Shown piece by piece: positions 54,007-63,423 of a stretch of DNA of 64,000 nt (positions within the stretch are counted from its first letter, which is position 1; every line of letters begins with the position of its first letter). The translations under genes were made by a program, and so were the position numbers. Origin of the DNA: Tellurirhabdus bombi (GTDB taxonomy: Bacteria; Bacteroidota; Bacteroidia; Cytophagales; Spirosomataceae); assembly GCF_021484805.1 (NCBI RefSeq), contig NZ_CP090557.1, positions 4,538,001 through 4,602,000 of the forward strand, given 5' to 3'. Below the pieces are notes generated by a model that saw nothing but the letters and a program-made list of their open reading frames with translations, was not told the DNA's origin and searched no databases.

Positions 54007-55180
54007 AATCAGAGGAAGAAGTGTCAAGTGAATAATGACAGGGAATAATCAGACTTACCGTGGTACTCCCGCCCGGTGGCTGTTCAAACCGGAATTGGGC
54101 GCTCAGGCCATAAGCCTGCTCTAGCCGAGACAAGGTGTTGGTTAATCCTAAACCCGTACCCGACGTATTCTGAAGCTGATTTTGCCCCACGCCATTGTCA
54201 AACACATCGATGATCAGTTGGTCGGCCAGCCGCCGGGCTGTAATGCGTATGAGGGCTCCGGTCGTCAGGTCGGCGATGCCGTGTGTGATGGCGTTTTCAA
54301 CCAGAGGCTGCAAAATCAACTGCGGGACGGGGCATTCTCCAACCTCAGGATCAATGATGTATTCGACGGTCAGCCGGTCTTCAAAACGAATCTCCTGAAT
54401 AGACAGGTATTGCTTGGTCAGTAGAAGCTCGTCGCGCAAAGGAATGAAATTAGCGTGCTGGCGAGCCAATACACTCCGAAGCAAATCACTCAACGTCGTG
54501 ACCATCAGCGCGGCTTTTCGGGCCTGGTTCCGAATGATCAGACTAACAATGGTGTGGAGCGTATTGAACAGAAAGTGCGGATTTAACTGCATTTTCAGCG
54601 TCTGAAGTTGTGCGTTTGCCAATTGCCCTTTCAACTGTTCGTGATTTACCTGCATCTGAAGGTGCTGCTGCTGCAAAGACCGATACTGATTGATGTAAAG
54701 CAGAATGTTATAGCCCACAACCAGCAGCATGTATTCGGCCAGCATAGCCGACAAGGAGGCGCTAAACCAAATATACGCTTTGGTAATGGGCAAACTTGAC
54801 CGACCAAATTCCAAGGCTAAAGACCAGTTCGAAACCACATACAACAAAGCGCAAATCAGGGCATTCAGGACCATCAAAATAAGCACGTGGATCAACACAA
54901 CCCGGATGAATTTCCCCTTGGAATGGCCCGTCAGCGGAAAGCGTTGCGCGGCGTACAAGACGACTGGTGTAATAGCCACGCTGCTGGAATAGGACGTTAG
55001 TAAATTTATGAAATCGGTAATCGTCAACGATACCGGATGCCCTTCCAGCCACTGTCCAATTCGAAGCGCTAGAAACGTAGTCCCCTCAAACACCCCCCAG
55101 AAAAGCAACGCCGCCAGCCAAAACTGACGGAGCGTGAGCGGCAGACCAATGGTGGTTAAAAACCGGGTGATGGATGGCAT
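53978..55180 (-). CDS. LytS/YehU-type membrane histidine kinase
   Basis: The start is set at the ATG at 55180 (MPSITRFLTTIGLPLTLRQFW), 400 residues, because the paralogue at 51916-53085 begins in the same way; the frame itself is open further upstream to 55306. It has four membrane helices, the motif LNPHFLFNTLHTIVSLI and an ATPase domain (LQPLVENAITHGIADL, VFDNGVGQN, GTGLGLTNTLSRLEQAYG). First gene of the kinase-regulator unit. Confidence 0.93.
   Translation of the reverse strand: MPSITRFLTTIGLPLTLRQFWLAALLFWGVFEGTTFLALRIGQWLEGHPVSLTITDFINLLTSYSSSVAITPVVLYAAQRFPLTGHSKGKFIRVVLIHVLILMVLNALICALLYVVSNWSLALEFGRSSLPITKAYIWFSASLSAMLAEYMLLVVGYNILLYINQYRSLQQQHLQMQVNHEQLKGQLANAQLQTLKMQLNPHFLFNTLHTIVSLIIRNQARKAALMVTTLSDLLRSVLARQHANFIPLRDELLLTKQYLSIQEIRFEDRLTVEYIIDPEVGECPVPQLILQPLVENAITHGIADLTTGALIRITARRLADQLIIDVFDNGVGQNQLQNTSGTGLGLTNTLSRLEQAYGLSAQFRFEQPPGGSTTVSLIIPCHYSLDTSSSDYVSVSHAHH
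54543..54610 (-). repeat. 68-bp perfect repeat, copy 2 (in the second LytS-type kinase)
   Basis: Identical to 52451-52518. The identity begins and ends abruptly within the two kinase genes. Confidence 0.9.
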
Positions 55181-55470
55181 GACACGAAGTGAATAGCATG
55201 TCTTGCAAGATACGGATTCAGAAATAATCGCCCTTGTACTTTTATTCCGAATGGTTTTTATTATCGCTGAACCGCCCGGGAAAGGCCGCGAAATAGAATT
55301 GACCACTTGGTAAATGACTAATTGCTTATAACTATACTATTTTCACTTATCATTATTTTTAGTATAACTTTCAACTGTTGGAAAATTTAGGGATCATGTT
55401 TTTGCGGTCATTCTGTTTCGAAATGAAGTAAGCCTGTCGTTTTACATTCCTCTCTAACCCATTCAATCCT

Positions 55471-55989
55471 ATGTCCTGCAAACGTTATTTTTTCCTGTTG
55501 TTTTTTTGTCTGAGCGCGCTGACAGCCTGTAACGACCACCGTACTACACCAGTTGTGCCAGCGAACCAAACCTACCAGCCCCGCGATTTAGCCGGCGAGT
55601 GGCTTTTTATTGGCTATCAGCAAGGGGATCTTGACGCTTTTGATTCTGCTAAACTAATTCAACCAACAAAAGCAGAAGTTCCGACTCAAATCAACAATTT
55701 CTTTTCCGATTCGTGGGAAATTGTTTGGGCAGATGCGGTCCAGTATACTGTCAGAACGTACCTGGGGCCATTGCCCAACCAGGCCACAACCTGGCTTCCT
55801 TGCCAGTTTCAAGCTTTTGAAGCCTTTGGCCGCAATTTCCCGTCTTATCAGGAACCGGATATTTTGAACGTTCATAAAAATGCGACCTCATTCCGCTTGA
55901 ATACCGTGGACGGCCAACTGTATGCCCGGTTCCGCACCAACCCATCCGACGGCTCTGCACCCCGGGCGCTGGTTTACCGAAAAGAATAA
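55471..55989 (+). CDS. Putative lipoprotein of unknown function
   Basis: The 172 residues begin with a lipoprotein signal (MSCKRYFFLLFFCLSALTACN, Cys20). The mature part, with RDLAGEWLFIGYQQGDLDAF and a long beta-rich stretch, resembles small lipocalin-like lipoproteins of this phylum, but the match is weak. It stands alone between the kinases, with a strong hairpin downstream. Confidence 0.7.
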   Translation: MSCKRYFFLLFFCLSALTACNDHRTTPVVPANQTYQPRDLAGEWLFIGYQQGDLDAFDSAKLIQPTKAEVPTQINNFFSDSWEIVWADAVQYTVRTYLGPLPNQATTWLPCQFQAFEAFGRNFPSYQEPDILNVHKNATSFRLNTVDGQLYARFRTNPSDGSAPRALVYRKE

Positions 55990-56013
55990 AGCACCCTGTG
56001 GGTTATTACTGCC

Positions 56014-56061
56014 AAACAGCCCCCTTGCTCCGAAGCATGTTTCGGAGCAAGGGGGCTGTTT
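56014..56061 (+). terminator. Strong hairpin after the lipoprotein gene
   Basis: A perfect 21-bp stem (56014-56034 with 56041-56061) with a 6-nt loop lies 24 bp after the stop codon. The T-run after it is short (TTTATATAT). Confidence 0.75.
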
Positions 56062-56214
56062 ATATATCCGGTCAATCCCACTGAGGGTCAACAATTGTTA
56101 GTGGTTCAGCCTGATATACAGGGAATAATGCTTTTTTCAGCGAATTTTTATGCAATGCCTCAACGAGGTTTCTGCGTGTCCTACGTACTTTAGCAGAATC
56201 CGGCATTGCTAGCT

Positions 56215-58398
56215 ATGAAAAACCGCCTTCTTTTCTTTCTCTTCTGGGTTGGATTTGTGATCAATGGATTTGCCCAGCAGGGATGGCCACCGCTGTACGA
56301 GATCAAAACGGATACCACTGTCTTAACGCTCGATACAACGCATTTTCAAGTTCTGGAAGATGTGAAGGGCGATTTGCCTTTTGAGCAAGTCCGCCAAAGT
56401 GCCTCGTTTCACTATGATTCTTATTACAATCCTAGCCGGAAATCGCACGTATGCTGGCTGCGGATGCGCATCAAGAATACCTTGCCCCGCGAGCTGAATT
56501 TGTATCTCTGTGATTTTTATAGCAGTTACCTGGACATCTATTGGCTGGACGCGCATCAGCAATGGCAGCACCAGCGCACCGGCGAACTTATTCCCGGCAG
56601 CCAACTTCCAGACCGAAAAGGAAATAAAGAACGGAATCGACTGTTGGTAACCCTGCTGCCGGGGCAGGAAACCACGATCTACCAACGTTCTGAAAACCTA
56701 TTTTGGCAACAGCCCCTGAGCTTTCTACTGCCTAAACTACAACCTGAAGCGCATCGTATTCAGTCTGTTTATAAACAGATTCAGATAGATAATGGATGGA
56801 AAGAGTATTTCTTCGGCGGGATTATGATCGGTATTCTCTTTCTGGCGATCTGCTACAATCTTTTTATCTTTATTTCTATTAGAGACCGGGTTTATTTATA
56901 TTTTAGCATTTGCCTGATTTTCTTCACCTTAGACCGTAACGCGTCTCTTATCCAACTCGCTTTTTTTGACGAGCAACCTTATATATTCCGCTTACTAGCC
57001 AATTTTTTCTTTATCATCTTTTTCATTTTCTTTATTCAGTCGATTCGAAATTTCATTCGGCCCGCCCCAAATTTGAAGGGCTTAAACAACAGCATTATAG
57101 CTTTTTTGGCTCTCACTACCCTTGTTAATCTCTTCCAGTTTTTTGCCTTCCTTTTTCCCACTTTTCCAATTTATGAATCCGTCATACTCATCGAATTCCT
57201 GATTCGAATCGTCTACGCGTTATGCATCGTCCTAACCCTGAAAATGCTGAAGCGCGGCTCGGAAGATGCCCGGTTTGTTTTGCTGGCCACCCTGCCCCTT
57301 TTTGTTTTTTGGACCATTACCCTAATCGACCGCCTGACGAATATCTATTTTGAACATGCCGTGTTTAGATCGCTATGGGATGGTTTTGGCTACATCGAAA
57401 GCTTCTGTTTTGCCTGGCTGATTCTTTTCTTTTCCGGCGCTCTGATCAACCGCTACAACCTGGTTCGCAAGCGGGTAACCCAGCAAGCCATCGAAAAAGA
57501 GCAGTTAGAAAAAGAACGCGAAATCGAACGCAACCGCATCATTGCCAGTCAGAATGAACGCCTGGAGCAACAGGTTAAAGAACGGACAGCCCAGTTACAA
57601 AGCTCCCTGGAAAGCTTAAAAGTTACTCAGAATCAACTTGTTCAAAAAGAGAAATTAGCTTCTCTGGGTGAGTTGACGGCTGGTATTGCGCACGAGATTC
57701 AGAATCCCTTAAATTTTGTCAATAACTTTTCGGACGTAACCCGCGAGCTTTTTGAGGAAATGCAGGAAGAGTTGCGCAACGGCTCGCTTGACGAGGCCCT
57801 ACTATTGGCCGACGATATCCAGCAGAACTTGCAAAAGATCAATCACCACGGCCAGCGAGCCGACAGTATTGTGAAGAACATGCTGGAACATTCCCGCAGC
57901 AGTGGCGGCGAAAAACAGCTTACCGACCTCAACGCCCTGGTGAATGAATACCTTAAACTGGCCCACCACGGCATGCGGGCTAAGTCATCCGATGTGAATG
58001 TCAAGCTAGTTACCGACTTCGCTTCTGAATTAGAGCCAGTGAAAGTAGTTCCTCAGGATTTAGGCCGGGTATTGCTGAACCTCTACAACAATGCATTTTA
58101 CGCCGTGCTTGAAAAGCAGCGACAAGCCGATCCTACCTATACGCCCACTGTCACGGTCACTACCCGAAAAATGGCGCAGTTTATTGAGATCCGCGTGACC
58201 GACAATGGCACGGGCATTCCCGAAGGTGCGAAACAGAAAATATTCCAACCTTTTTTTACAACCAAACCCACGGGTCAGGGAACCGGTTTAGGCTTGTCGC
58301 TTAGCTACGATATTGTTACCAAAGGACACGGGGGGCAACTGGAAGTTGAGACAACCGAAGGCGAAGGCACTCAACTGGTCATTCGCCTGCCTCTTTGA
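56215..58398 (+). CDS. DISM-type membrane sensor histidine kinase
   Basis: The ATG at 56215 gives a signal peptide (MKNRLLFFLFWVGFVINGFAQ) and 727 residues. An extracytoplasmic beta-sandwich (about 25-185, with CWLRMRIKNTLPRELNLYL) is followed by seven membrane helices (about 200-425), a coiled coil (EKEQLEKEREIERNRI), the HisKA motif GIAHEIQNPLNFVNNFSDV and an ATPase domain (NLYNNAFYAVLEK, VTDNGTGIPEGAKQ, GTGLGLSLSYDIV). DISM domains are thought to sense small ligands such as carbohydrates. No partner regulator is adjacent; the single-domain regulator at 62049 is a candidate. Confidence 0.93.
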   Translation: MKNRLLFFLFWVGFVINGFAQQGWPPLYEIKTDTTVLTLDTTHFQVLEDVKGDLPFEQVRQSASFHYDSYYNPSRKSHVCWLRMRIKNTLPRELNLYLCDFYSSYLDIYWLDAHQQWQHQRTGELIPGSQLPDRKGNKERNRLLVTLLPGQETTIYQRSENLFWQQPLSFLLPKLQPEAHRIQSVYKQIQIDNGWKEYFFGGIMIGILFLAICYNLFIFISIRDRVYLYFSICLIFFTLDRNASLIQLAFFDEQPYIFRLLANFFFIIFFIFFIQSIRNFIRPAPNLKGLNNSIIAFLALTTLVNLFQFFAFLFPTFPIYESVILIEFLIRIVYALCIVLTLKMLKRGSEDARFVLLATLPLFVFWTITLIDRLTNIYFEHAVFRSLWDGFGYIESFCFAWLILFFSGALINRYNLVRKRVTQQAIEKEQLEKEREIERNRIIASQNERLEQQVKERTAQLQSSLESLKVTQNQLVQKEKLASLGELTAGIAHEIQNPLNFVNNFSDVTRELFEEMQEELRNGSLDEALLLADDIQQNLQKINHHGQRADSIVKNMLEHSRSSGGEKQLTDLNALVNEYLKLAHHGMRAKSSDVNVKLVTDFASELEPVKVVPQDLGRVLLNLYNNAFYAVLEKQRQADPTYTPTVTVTTRKMAQFIEIRVTDNGTGIPEGAKQKIFQPFFTTKPTGQGTGLGLSLSYDIVTKGHGGQLEVETTEGEGTQLVIRLPL

Positions 58399-58591
58399 AA
58401 GTTGAACCAAGCTAAAGCCCAAAGCTCGCCTAATCCATCGTATCTCCTAAAAGCATTTCTCAGTCCATCCAGCTAATTAAACAGTCAGCGTTACGAATAC
58501 ACCAATTCAGCAAACATCTGTCGTTATCGGAGCGGCGGCAGGTTATTTTTGATGTATCCCGCACGGGGAGCTATGCCTAACCTATACGCTG

Positions 58592-59569
58592 ATGACCGCA
58601 CCTGTTCTACAAGCCAGTGACATTTTCGACCCTTCTTTGCAGGTAATGCCCGCTTTTGAAACTAATGCGGAAGCCTGTTTTCGGCATCCTGAAATGGGGC
58701 AGGTGCAGATGAAAAATACCCTATTCCCACACCTACAAGTGATGGACATGCGCTGGCAGACGGAAAAGGATTTTGTTTTATTCGACCCTACGCCCGTCGA
58801 TGCCATCAGTGTTAATTTCGTGCTGGACGGTGAATTGGATTCCCGGTTCAAGGGACTTTCGCATGAATTGCCCATGCGAAGCCAGACGCACAACCTCATT
58901 CACACGCCCGAAGCAGGCCACCAGAACCGAATCCAGGGCGGGCAGAACCTGTCGATGCTTTTGATTGGGCTGGATAAAAATTTTTTCATGTCCTCCATCG
59001 GGCATAACGATCCCTGGAGTGAAGCAATACTTAATAACCTGGAGCAAGGACGGCCTTTTTCGGGGGTGAAGGGTACGCAGGCCATTACACCTCAGATGCG
59101 TCATCTGATCGAAGATATTCAAAATTGCCGGGCTGTCGGACCCATGCGTAGTCTCTTGATTCAGTCGCGGGTGCTGGAGCTGGTGGCGTTGCAAATCGAC
59201 CAGTTCCGGACTCCATACGCTGCTTCCGAAACCATGTCGGCCAACGAAGCCGAGAAACTTTATCACCTCAAGGCTTACCTGGAAACCAATTTTCTCGCCG
59301 AGCACTCACTGCACCTGCTAAGCCGCCATTGCGGACTCAACGAATTTAAAGTGAAGAAAGGATTTAAACAGTTGTTTGGCACAACCGTCTTCAACTACCT
59401 GCGAAAACTACGCATGGACTATGCCGGTCAGTTGCTTCGTCACCACTCGCTTTCCATTGATGAAGTATCCGATCGGCTGGGGTATGAACATTCCCAACAT
59501 TTTTCGATTGCCTTCAAAAAATACACCGGCTTTTCCCCTTCCCACTACCAACACCGTCGGGCAAGCTGA
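58592..59569 (+). CDS. AraC-family transcriptional regulator
   Basis: The 325 residues have an N-terminal ligand-binding part (about 1-205) and a C-terminal AraC/XylS DNA-binding domain (about 225-325): LSRHCGLNEFKVKKGFKQLF, NYLRKLRMDYAGQLLRHHS and VSDRLGYEHSQHFSIAFKKY. The layout resembles PchR-type regulators. It is a candidate binder for direct repeats such as those of the pectin regulon, but there is no positional link. Confidence 0.92.
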   Translation: MTAPVLQASDIFDPSLQVMPAFETNAEACFRHPEMGQVQMKNTLFPHLQVMDMRWQTEKDFVLFDPTPVDAISVNFVLDGELDSRFKGLSHELPMRSQTHNLIHTPEAGHQNRIQGGQNLSMLLIGLDKNFFMSSIGHNDPWSEAILNNLEQGRPFSGVKGTQAITPQMRHLIEDIQNCRAVGPMRSLLIQSRVLELVALQIDQFRTPYAASETMSANEAEKLYHLKAYLETNFLAEHSLHLLSRHCGLNEFKVKKGFKQLFGTTVFNYLRKLRMDYAGQLLRHHSLSIDEVSDRLGYEHSQHFSIAFKKYTGFSPSHYQHRRAS

Positions 59570-59596
59570 TTCGGTAGCCTTTACTGGTCGTTTTTC

Positions 59597-59657
59597 TTAA
59601 GCGTAGATTGCGGTTTTCTGGTCGAATTAGAACAGATAAGCCTCAATCTACGCTTAA
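59597..59657. repeat. 14-bp inverted repeat downstream of the AraC gene
   Basis: TTAAGCGTAGATTG (59597-59610) and its complement (59644-59657) enclose a 33-nt loop. There is no T-run on either strand. Confidence 0.6.
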
Positions 59658-59796
59658 ATAATAGGGTCGATACCCAATCAGGCCGCCTCTGCTAAGCGCC
59701 TGTTCTGTAAAATTCATAATCCGTTTGAGGTATGTTCTAATCCGTTATGCGTAGGCACTCCCAGCCTTTTTGACCCAACTTTGCATCATAACGTTT

Positions 59797-60294
59797 ATGC
59801 TTATGTTTAGTCAATTTCTCATTTTTGGCCTGGGTCTCGAAAGTCAAACTGATGCTGCTGTCTCGCTGTCCGATAAAACGTATATCAGCATCACATTTGC
59901 CCAAAAAACATACCGGTACAAAAGTGCGGAAACCAGCACTTTTACCAGACAGGGCGCCAATCAGTTGTGGTACATCAACCTGGGAGCAAAGAGTGATCAT
60001 TTTTTGTCGATCGCTGTTTCCGGCAACCGGCAAGGAATATTTCCGTTCGGTAACAAAGCCTCTTTATTTCCGGGAATTAGCCTGATCACCTATGGCCGCG
60101 ATCAGGCCGTTTATTCCTCCTGCCCCGCGCATCATGATCTCAGTTTACAAGCCCAGGGAGCGGTGCACATTGAAGCGCAGGAAACCAGTAAACTAGCCAA
60201 AGGCAGATTTACGGGCTTCCTTTTGTCTAGTAATTGCCTGCACCAGATGAGCCAGTTAGTGCCGATCAGTGGCCAGTTCTGGCTGCGTCGTTAA
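59797..60294 (+). CDS. Hypothetical protein, possibly exported
   Basis: The ATG at 59797 (or at 59803) is preferred to a TTG further upstream; 165 residues. The N-terminus MLMFSQFLIFGLGLESQTDA could be a short signal sequence. The rest is beta-rich (DKTYISITFAQKTYRYKSAE, LWYINLGAKSDHFLSIAVSG, TSKLAKGRFTGFLLSS, ending VPISGQFWLRR). I do not recognise the family. Confidence 0.6.
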   Translation: MLMFSQFLIFGLGLESQTDAAVSLSDKTYISITFAQKTYRYKSAETSTFTRQGANQLWYINLGAKSDHFLSIAVSGNRQGIFPFGNKASLFPGISLITYGRDQAVYSSCPAHHDLSLQAQGAVHIEAQETSKLAKGRFTGFLLSSNCLHQMSQLVPISGQFWLRR

Positions 60295-60353
60295 CTCAAA
60301 TTATACATTCAACTACCTATTCTATTTTCATTTACCCGTTAAACAACAAATCG

Positions 60354-61868
60354 ATGCGCACCTCAAGAAACCCAGTAGTTTCGTTTTCCTGGTATTTAGT
60401 GAATCCGGGAAGATTCGTATTTTTCTTTTTGGCATTGCTAACCCTGGTTACCAGCTGTAAAAAAGATAACCCTGAAATCAATCCGATTGATGCACTCGTG
60501 GCTAACGCTGGGCCTGACCAACCCGTTCAGGTGGGGCAAACCGTCACCCTCGACGGTGGTGCCTCTAAAGACGGTCAGAGAAAACCCCTGACTTACCAGT
60601 GGGCAATTACCCAGAAGCCCGCAAAAAGTAGCGTTGCTCTAACAGTACCTAACACCGTCCGCCTGACCTTCGTACCCGATGAAGTTGGCGAATACGAGTT
60701 GACTTTAACGGTTTCTAATGGCGAAAAGGCAAACACCGATAAAGTCTTGGTTACCGCTTCGGCGGCGCAACCGCTTACGCTTAACAAAGACATTACGGTC
60801 AAAACCGTGCTGGAAGACCGCATCGTAAACCCAAATCTGCCGGATTATATTGTTCCCAAAAGCATCGCCGTTTCGCATGAACTGACCATCAATCCGGGCG
60901 TGGTGATTGCTTTTGAACGGGACGTGACCTTTACAATCACCGATCGTGGCTTTTTGATTGCGAAAGGAACTGCCGACCAAAAGATCCGCTTTGTGGGTGT
61001 TAATCAAAGCAAAGGTTACTGGGCGGGAATTATGCTCAATTCGGAAAGTAATGTCAATCTGATGGAGCATGTTGAAGTCTTGCACGCTGGTAGCCGTATT
61101 ATGCTGGACAATAAAAAAGCAGGCATGGTTATGTTTAAAGGCAGCCAGATGGCCATTAAAAACTCCCTTTTCGGCCAGCATGATGGTTATGGTCTGTTTG
61201 CGAGTGACGAAGCCGTTCTGCGGGAGTTTTCGGCCAATACGTTCAGTGGCAATACCGACGCTGGCATTCTTCTTTCTACGGAAAATGTTGCCAAGTTAGA
61301 CGCCGCATCGGTCTTTACAAGTGGTAACGGACGCAATGTCGTAGAAATCAATGGCTCTTACATTGGCGAAACGGGTCAGAAAGACGAAATTGTCTGGGGT
61401 GGTTTTGCTGATAAAACTCCCTACCGCCTCTTGAACGATATCGCCGTGCGGACTGGCTGGAAACTGAGTCCAGGCGTTACAATTGAGTCGTCCCGCGATG
61501 TAGTGATCATCATCAACGAATCAGCCTATCTAAACGCCGTGGGAACTGCCGACCAAAAGATCCGTTTCACGGGCATTGGTGGTACAACTGCCTACTGGAC
61601 GGGTATTTTGTGCCACTCGCCCAGCGCAAAGAACCAGCTTGAGAACGCCGAAATTAGCAACGGAGGTAGTAATTCGATTATTGCGGGCAAAAAAGCGAAT
61701 CTGGCTCTTTACGGCAACCAAGCCAGCATTACTGTCAAAAGAACACGCATTGCCGGGAGCGGCGGTTATGGTATTCTAGTCGGTTTCGGCGGCAAACTAA
61801 ATGAAGAGGCAACGAGCACGAACGCCTTTGCAAATAACGCCCAGGACGATGTTTTGATCGAAGAGTAA
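60354..61868 (+). CDS. Lipoprotein with PKD domain and duplicated beta-helix
   Basis: The ATG at 60354 gives a lipoprotein signal (VFFFLALLTLVTSCKKDNP, Cys35) and 504 residues. A PKD-like domain follows (about 46-140: ANAGPDQPVQVGQTVTLDGG, EVGEYELTLTVSNG). The remaining part is a right-handed beta-helix built as two similar halves: each has ITINPGV/KLSPGV, an AVGTADQKIRF-type strand and YW.GI. A 23-bp identical stretch (60966-60988 and 61542-61564) marks the duplication. It is likely a surface-exposed protein. Confidence 0.82.
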   Translation: MRTSRNPVVSFSWYLVNPGRFVFFFLALLTLVTSCKKDNPEINPIDALVANAGPDQPVQVGQTVTLDGGASKDGQRKPLTYQWAITQKPAKSSVALTVPNTVRLTFVPDEVGEYELTLTVSNGEKANTDKVLVTASAAQPLTLNKDITVKTVLEDRIVNPNLPDYIVPKSIAVSHELTINPGVVIAFERDVTFTITDRGFLIAKGTADQKIRFVGVNQSKGYWAGIMLNSESNVNLMEHVEVLHAGSRIMLDNKKAGMVMFKGSQMAIKNSLFGQHDGYGLFASDEAVLREFSANTFSGNTDAGILLSTENVAKLDAASVFTSGNGRNVVEINGSYIGETGQKDEIVWGGFADKTPYRLLNDIAVRTGWKLSPGVTIESSRDVVIIINESAYLNAVGTADQKIRFTGIGGTTAYWTGILCHSPSAKNQLENAEISNGGSNSIIAGKKANLALYGNQASITVKRTRIAGSGGYGILVGFGGKLNEEATSTNAFANNAQDDVLIEE

Positions 61869-61926
61869 GAACCGGAGCCCTTAAGAAATTTCTTACTTTT
61901 TAGGGAATAAGTCCCGTTTAAGCGAT

Positions 61927-61977
61927 AAAAGGTGCCCCGACTAAATATTTAGTCAGGACACCTTTTATTTTTTGTTA
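61927..61977 (+). terminator. Intrinsic terminator after the beta-helix lipoprotein gene
   Basis: A long stem with two mismatches (61927-61946 with 61947-61966) is followed by a T-rich run. Confidence 0.82.
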
Positions 61978-62048
61978 TTTTGCAGATAAAACTGTCTTCA
62001 ATTTTTGAATACTGGCTTTTCACTTGGTATGGTTAACGTATATTGGTT

Positions 62049-62450
62049 ATGGACAGTCCTAATTTCGAAAAGCATCGAATCTATCTTGCCGACGACGATG
62101 TAGATGATAGTTACCTGTTTCAAGCGGTTATTCAGGAGCATTTTCCTGGCGTAGCGTTTACTTCTTTTCCCAGCGGAGATGCTCTTCTAGCGGCTCTGCA
62201 AACAACGGATTCATTACCTACACTCATTTTTCTGGATTATTGGATGCCGCTTCAAACGGGTCTGGAAACCTTCCAAGAGTTGAAAAAGCAACCCCAGTTG
62301 GCGTCAATTCCGGTGGTCTTGCTCACGGGTCAGGTGCAGGCACTTTCAGCCGAGAGCATGGAAGAGCAAGGAATCTGGCGAATTTATAACAAACCAACCA
62401 GTCTGGCCGAGCTACGTCAACTGATTGACCAAACGTTAGGAGTAAAGTAA
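62049..62450 (+). CDS. Single-domain response regulator (Rcp-like)
   Basis: The ATG at 62049 gives MDSPNFEKHRIYLADDDVDD, 133 residues. It is a receiver domain only: acidic cluster ADDDVDD, phospho-acceptor Asp in IFLDYWMPLQTG, Thr in VVLLTGQ and the Lys in YNKPTSLAEL. It has no output domain, so it may relay phosphate from a histidine kinase such as the DISM-type one upstream. Confidence 0.92.
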   Translation: MDSPNFEKHRIYLADDDVDDSYLFQAVIQEHFPGVAFTSFPSGDALLAALQTTDSLPTLIFLDYWMPLQTGLETFQELKKQPQLASIPVVLLTGQVQALSAESMEEQGIWRIYNKPTSLAELRQLIDQTLGVK

Positions 62451-62888
62451 TTCTGCCGAAACGGACATACCAATTAGAACCAATGAATAGGAAACTCTTC
62501 ACCTAGCTTGACCTTGCCCCACTGGCTCATTTCCCCCCTCCTGGAATTAATACGAAGATCTTTTTTTTGCGCTATTCTTGTCTGACAATTAGTACAGTAT
62601 AGCCACCTTACAAGGCTGATAAACCAAGATTTATACACAGGATTCTTGATGTCTTTGCCCGTGACTTTTCAATAACTTACCAAATTACCAATGGACCATT
62701 GGCGCACTTGCGGCCTTTTAATTAGGAATTAATCGTTTTAAAAATGTATTATTGCCAAAGCCCTCAAGCTTTCACTTTACAAAATAAGGAGCAAAACCCG
62801 CTGGTTCTGCTGGTGGGTTTTCTTATATGACCTTGTCCGGGAAAACAAGTCTAGTTTATACCATATGACTTTATCAGTTAAAAACACC
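62451..62888. other. Intergenic region with one hairpin
   Basis: No gene could be supported. An imperfect hairpin with AAAACCC/GGGTTTT ends (62793-62821) lies beyond the stop of the LytTR gene and probably terminates it on the minus strand. Confidence 0.5.
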
Positions 62889-63179
62889 TTAGACCGCTTT
62901 TTGTAACTGTGGCCTGATGGTGGCCCAGCGACGACGACTAATTGACAATTTTTGTCCGTTTTTAAGCACAACTGCTTTTGCCTGGCTACCCGGCAAGAGA
63001 CTAATTTCTTTTATGTAAGCCGGATTTATCAATACCTTTTTATGAATCCGAATAAAGTGAAGGTAAAGGGATTCGTAATGCTTTATAGTCTTGGAGGTTA
63101 AGTATCTCTGCCCATCTGGGTAATGCAACCAAGTATAATTTCCTTCGCCAATCAGATAGGAAAGTTCAATTTTTTTCAT
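62889..63179 (-). CDS. Stand-alone LytTR DNA-binding protein
   Basis: The 96 residues are a LytTR domain without a receiver: YLIGEGNYTWLHYPDGQRYL, LYLHFIRIHKKVLINPAYIK and KAVVLKNGQKLSISRRRW. It binds DNA by a beta-type fold. Single-domain LytTR proteins of this phylum lack an obvious phosphorylation input. Confidence 0.9.
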   Translation of the reverse strand: MKKIELSYLIGEGNYTWLHYPDGQRYLTSKTIKHYESLYLHFIRIHKKVLINPAYIKEISLLPGSQAKAVVLKNGQKLSISRRRWATIRPQLQKAV

Positions 63180-63423
63180 GGTTTATTGAGGGGTCTATAG
63201 AGATAAGCCTACTTTCTTCCATGATAGATGCAACTAAGCCAATCAGGTCAACTGATTGGCTAGAAGGCAACAAAATTAAGTAGATTTACTAAGTGAAAAG
63301 CAAGTAGAACGTAGCATACGGAGAGCGTATCCCGAAGAGCAAATCTAGCTAGTTGGAAAGGCGTATTTACTACCTGAATGAGTAGTTTTTAGGTCTTAAT
63401 AGACTACCCGGATGGGTAGTCCG
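63180..63423. other. Intergenic region with hairpins
   Basis: A perfect 10-bp stem (63237-63246 with 63252-63261) and a GACTACCC/GGGTAGTC hairpin close to 63403-63420, next to the stop of the LuxR-type gene. Neither has a T-run. Confidence 0.5.

Noticed and set aside
59597-59657. Inverted repeat as terminator of the AraC gene
   Set aside because: The loop is long and no T-run follows on either strand.
63180-63423. Short repeated hairpins as a CRISPR or repeat array
   Set aside because: Only isolated hairpins of different sequence, without regular spacing.
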